Position numbers and translations under genes: made by a program
The notes under the pieces: generated by a model
Seen by the model: only the letters and a program-made list of their open reading frames with translations
Database searches by the model: none
Told to the model about the DNA's origin: nothing
In this document: in pieces, positions 59,377 to 64,000 of the stretch
Layout of the letters: each line of letters opens with the position of its first letter
Position numbering within the stretch: position 1 is the first letter of the stretch
Source: Amphibalanus amphitrite
Lineage: Eukaryota; Arthropoda; Thecostraca; Balanomorpha; Balanidae
DNA: 64,000 nt
Assembly (NCBI RefSeq): GCF_019059575.1
Contig: NW_024881670.1
Coordinates: 530,001-594,000, forward strand
Direction of reading: 5' to 3'

Positions 59377-60628
59377 TACATGGTTAGGGACCAGTTAGTA
59401 GGGTGCCGTGCACAAGTCAGTTGGGACCCATTTTGCACGTGCGCACGTGCAGGGTGCCGCTTCCAGATCTCGAGAACGGCTGGGCCGATTGTGCTCAAAT
59501 TTGGCACATCGCAAGAGACCGGTTAGTAAGGTGCCGTGCACAAGTCAGTTGGAGGTACCCCCTCGAAAGTTCGCACGTGCAAGGCCCACCCTCTGGCTCG
59601 CTCCGTTAGTCGCCCCAAAAGGCGTTATACTGGTTCATATACCCTTTTGGTTGAATAACTGAAGAGAAATGAATTTCTTTGTAGTGAATTACACTACAAG
59701 GTTGATTTCATTATAATTTAATATTGTGTTGGATAATTTTTATCAATATAATCATTCACGAGTCAGTGGCTTGCAGTCTTCAAACATTTTTTTTTTGCAG
59801 CGTTTTAATCAGCTGGTTAAAAGCCTCTGTTATGGCGCATCTGTTTCGAAATCGATAACCTTGTGTTTGTTCCCGCTTGAGGTTATAGACTATAGAGGAT
59901 GGAAGATATCGTTTTTATACATATTATTTGGTGACTATTCTCAGGACCAGTGGGTTATTAACACATTTTTTACATGATTCGTATCTTATTCACGAACCAG
60001 CAAGCCATAGTGGATAGGAAAAAGTAGATGTTGATCTCGCTTCCTCAGTTAGGAAGATGGCCGAATCTGCACTTGTTTACCTATGTTTTGACCATCTAGA
60101 TTTTAAACATTTGGCTGGTGCCTGCAACATTTTAGGAGAATATGGAAAAGTAGAACACCTGTGAAATATAAATGTGATTACTGCTCAATGCTCATTGACA
60201 CTGTCCAGTCTTCAAAAACACATTTCAGTAATTCAAGTCCTTTTTGTCCTCACCTTTATGATGAATGTAATAGTTTTTTTATAGGCAATACTTCTTTGAT
60301 TACAGGTGATATTTTAACAGTTATAGACTGGAATTGAGTTTCAAAATTGTGGGTATTTGTGGGGCCAACTCAGCCAAAATCAGCCTGCTGGTATTTGTGG
60401 TTGGACAATGGATGGCTGTTGGGCAGGAGGGGTACTGAAACTGCCAAAATGTGGCATCTCTTGCAGGGGTAAGCTAGAATCAAGAATGCAGGTTTTTTTA
60501 GTATGCCGGTAATTTGGCGGTGTTTTTGCTTGGGGCGTGGTAGCATGCCGGTATCCCAGAAAATTTTTGTGGGGCGGGGCGGTGCCGGTAGCAGCCTTTG
60601 GGGAAAACTTTGCAACTCTAATCCAAAC

Positions 60629-63600
60629 GCTGTCCAAAGCCCGAAGTGTTAAAGTCGTCCAATTCAATTATATTATTTTACGGTTGTCTCACATACTAGG
60701 TTTATCGTACAGCACAGCCAATACATTTTCCAGATCAAAGTTTTCCATATCAAAGCCTGACAAAATAACGAACTCAAAGAAAACCAACAAAAGAATATGT
60801 TTGCAACAGGAAACTGAGAAGTTCAGCCAGGCCTGAAAAGCTACACAACAGCAAAATAGATCATTGATGAGGAAACATTTATATAATAATTCCTCTTAAC
60901 GATATTCAAAATCTTGCAATGGGCTCATTCACTTTAGTTTCTTTGCAGCTATTCAACGGGTTATCTAACCGAAAACCGATTCGATATTTTAGAAGTGAAA
61001 TGCTATTGTCTACGTCTTGCTCTACTGAAACCAGCCGTGTTGTTTTAGGGCCTTGGAAACATGCGTCAAACTCATGGATTCCCAGACATTAAGCTACAAC
61101 ACATGGTCATAATTTATTGAAGTGCAAAAGATAGCAGAAGTGAGACGACAGCAGAAAGTCATCTATATGCTATCCACCGCCCGAAGCATCTTCTCCAAGT
61201 CATAACTACCACCAGCAGTCTCCTCTGAAATTCATGGCATATTTATTTCATGTCCGATAAAAATTATGTCATGGTCCCCATCCACCACGCTCGGCCGCTG
61301 GGACAGCAGCATAAATAACACAGACCTAGCGCGACAGCATGGCACCCCATTTACCAGTGGCTATATTCGGTGATAGCTAAATATGACGGGGACAAAGGGC
61401 GGCCGCCGACGGTCGGTGACAGCGGCGGCGGGCCGGACAGCGGGCAACAATTACCGTCTTTGTTCCAGCGGTGCCGGGAGTCCCACGACCCATCAGGGCT
61501 AGGGAACACGCCCGATGGAACAATGACTAACGAATGGGCCGGTACCATCCGGTGACTGGTGGAGGACGTGAGACTGGTGGTAACTGGTAACTGGTGGTCC
61601 ACCTCAGATCAACCCGTGGTCCACTGCCAGACCACGAGGGGACCATCAGGAGTCCACGAATGGCACAGAATAAGTTCGGCCAGGGATCAGCTGCTATAGC
61701 TGGTTAAATGCCATCCGAAAAAACTGCCGCAATAAGATCAGAGAGGACGCAGCTACGGGGACAGCTGTGATGCAATGGTACGGAAACGGCAGTCAGGGCA
61801 GTCATGGGAATAGTTGCTGGGACTGAGACGAAATCAGTAGGGATAAATAAGTTACGAGAACAGCTGCTAAAGCAGCAAAGGAAATAATGAACAGAAAATA
61901 ACTGGAGACAGTGGCGGGGTTGACCGCGGAAGTATCGAGTATAGGGTGGTGATTACGGCAGTGTCACAAAGCCCAGACGCGTGCACAGCTGCTGAGCGGG
62001 TCACACAAGTGAGGGACCACACGTGCCGTCTGTGAGGCTCTGCCACTTGTGGCCCGGCCGACTGTGACCGGTCGATACCGATCGGTGCAGCGGGACAGCT
62101 CGGTCACTGCCGGCGGCACCAGGCCGGCACCAGACGAGACAGCCGCGCCAGACGCTGCCCTGGCCGTACCAGACGCTGCTCAGGCCGTGTTGTCACAGGC
62201 CGACACAGGCCGTGTGTCCAGAGATGAAAAACAAACGGAGACGACGAGCGCTCGGATGACAGACCAGCAGACCAGCCGTCATTTCCAGACCCGCTCACAC
62301 AGGCTGCCTGAGCGGCCGGACCGCGCACACCATAAACCTCGCGAGCATTGTGGAACAGCGGTCTGTGTTGTGCGAGCAAACAGGCCAAATTGAACTGACG
62401 TGAGCCTACCATTAAGTGAATCCGGCCGGCTCCACTCCATCACCCGGGCTAATGGTTACAGGGAAGTCGCACGATGTCGTGCTCAGCAGCCATTGCCGGT
62501 TGGAGGTGGGTCGGTTTGTGGCTGGTACGGGCTGAGAAGGACAACCCTGTGCACAAGGCCCGCAGGGGCCTCATAACTATAATATGCAGACTGGTTGAGA
62601 CGCTCAGTTCGTGGAAAGGGCAGAGCGACACCACGACGATGCCAGGCCATCGGCCAACGTAAATTCAAAGATTGCCAGGTGCTGATGCTAGCAGGCACAG
62701 ACAAAAAATCGTCACATTCAGTAATTCATTGTGTGGGCAGTTGGGCACACAGATCCGACATTATGGACCGCTTAGGCACCACAGCAATGGTGATGGGAAT
62801 CGGAAATATGGCCCAGCTTAATACCATTTTCAGGAAAGTGATCACAAAAACACCGACAAGACAAACATTTTCGCAGCCAAATTGCACTTTACCGCCAGAA
62901 AATAATGTTAAAACGCCCAGTATCAAGATAATGAGTATTCAGAAACGACGGTCAATGCCGCTTGAAATTCCGTTACAAACAATCCAATTTCATTGAATCA
63001 CTGCGATTTTTTCAGAGCAGCGACCAGCACGACTGCAGAAAGCAAAGTCGCAGTGGTATCAGAGGACCAAACAGTTTTGAAGCACCGAGGAGGTTCGCCG
63101 AAGTCCAATACGCCAGGCCCCTTCGGAAATTACAAAGGGTAGCCTGGCAGTCGCAGTGGATTGGCAGGAGCGCCATTTTACCCCCGGTCGTGACAAAGAC
63201 GAAGTAGCTGCAGTGGCCACGAACATCGATAGCATGTTTGAACAGTGAGCATAAAACTAATAATACCGGCCAAGCATGACAGTAATGTTGCGTTACACGA
63301 AGCAGTTGGATCGGGCCAAAATGTGGTCAGAAGCGAAAGCCGAAAAGGGTTTGATTCTTATTGATCATTTATTTAACGATCAGCAGTTTACAAAGATCAG
63401 CATAAATGAGAAATGCATATCATTGTCATTTATGACATTGATGTTTACACCTTCAAAATAAAAACAATCATTTTTGACTCTTTGTAGGTACTATTCTTGG
63501 AATGCAGTAAACACTATGTAGCATAATCGGGCATATGTACATACACACAATATACATACATGTGTTAAACATATGTAAAATTAAATGAAAAATAGCCATG

Positions 63601-64000
63601 CTGAGGAAAGGTAGAATGAAGATAAGATAAGCAAACACGGTTGTAATATTATCAGCAAGCCTAAAATAAATACAATCCGAGCAAAAGGAAGTGCATCGTG
63701 TAACGAGGGTCTGTTTGAATATTCAATCACTCCGGCGGGAGCGACATGCTTGATGAATTGACAAATGAACTGCGCAATTTTTAGCGCCTCTTTGATCTCA
63801 AGCAATCATTCAACAACCCAGAACACAACTCGAATAAACGCCATCTCGAAACCCAGACTCAGTAAATGCACGCATCGCGGGAAACCGCAGTACACTTCAG
63901 ATGTTACTTAAACTCAGCCTTTGATAAAATAAGCAAAGCTCCTAGAGCCCACCTAAGCCCTGCGATTCTCGGTTCACCGAAGCGCAGGGACGGTCTGTTT
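60629..64000. other. Non-coding right end of the window
   Basis: I searched for the N-terminal Ano8 exon (LDKLFGK-like motif) on the minus strand and did not find it. Short direct repeats (ACTGGTGG) lie near 61550-61600. No gene, RNA or repeat is supported. Confidence 0.4.

Larger units (their letters stand above)
57573..59634 (+). mobile_element. Helitron/Helentron-like element, copy 3 (interrupted)
   Basis: Starts TACGGAGCGAGCGAAGCG after a T and ends GGCGTTATACTGGT before a T, as in copy 2, with small hairpin CGCC-CCAAAA-GGCG. The GC array here is (GGCC)n rather than (GGCCC)n. It contains the ATATCTCAGCAACC units and GCACGTGC palindromes. Family D copy 2 (57614-58080) and a TA-target MITE (58481-59376) sit inside, so its own length is about 0.7 kb. 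Confidence 0.6.
56802..60620. mobile_element. Second hAT family element with nested insertions
   Basis: Terminal repeats TAGAGTTGCAAAATTTCCC and GGGGAAAACTTTGCAACTCTA are flanked by an exact 8-bp duplication ATCCAAAC (56794-56801, 60621-60628). TACCGGCATGCCGGTAA-type subterminal motifs lie near both ends. It holds a Helentron-like element (57573-59634). The unique interior encodes no recognisable transposase; KYKCDYCSMLIDTVQSS near 60165-60215 is faintly like a zinc finger but not convincing. Confidence 0.85.

Noticed and set aside
60165-60290. Zinc-finger-like KYKCDYC...H...C..H in the second hAT
   Set aside because: Spacing does not fit a BED finger well and the frame is short; not enough to call a transposase remnant.
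46000-64000. Search for the Ano8 start exon and a promoter
   Set aside because: No minus-strand exon with an LDKLFGK-like motif and a phase-1 donor was found.

Overview
The window looks like arthropod nuclear DNA, most likely a crustacean (a barnacle or relative is my weak guess). It carries an RR-2 chitin-binding cuticle protein gene, GT-AG introns, a TATA promoter, and large introns packed with small non-autonomous DNA transposons. I see no bacterial, viral, retroviral, rRNA, tRNA or CRISPR signal.

Left part (1-7786): the cut end of a Helitron/Helentron-like element (1-676), an intact intronless cuticle protein gene (1659-2279), a possible first coding exon of an unknown minus-strand gene (2828-2902), then six plus-strand exons of single-minded (3280-7786). 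These cover the end of PAS-A, all of PAS-B and the C-terminal region. The bHLH exons are not in the window, so the cuticle gene probably sits inside a sim intron.

Middle (10233-45626): a minus-strand gene convergent with sim, the Ano8/TMEM16H orthologue. I resolve sixteen phase-compatible exons encoding 979 residues up to the stop. The N-terminal exon lies further right or outside the window. Three exons have their boundary plus splice site copied in tandem into the adjoining intron (at 13377-13628, 20478-20990 and 42686-43063). The introns are swollen by transposons: nested TTAA elements at 24118-26181, two abutting TTAA elements at 29892-31992, and a 3.7-kb hAT element at 32379-36040 that itself holds four insertions.

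Right part (45627-64000): no gene that I can support. It holds a second, inverted copy of the hAT element (47288-49772), two more TTAA elements joined through one shared TTAA (51639-53331), a minisatellite, and a second hAT (56802-60620) containing the Helentron-like element, which is itself hit by two further elements.

The best candidates for undescribed biology are: (i) recurrent tandem duplication of exon/intron boundaries in Ano8, one array staying open in frame with three phase-compatible spare donors; and (ii) a set of TTAA-target elements whose ends carry a G-run/core/C-run hairpin with a family-specific core, asymmetric termini and AGGTCA half-site arrays, which insert into each other's TTAA. 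The two hAT copies act as filled/empty-site controls for several insertions.
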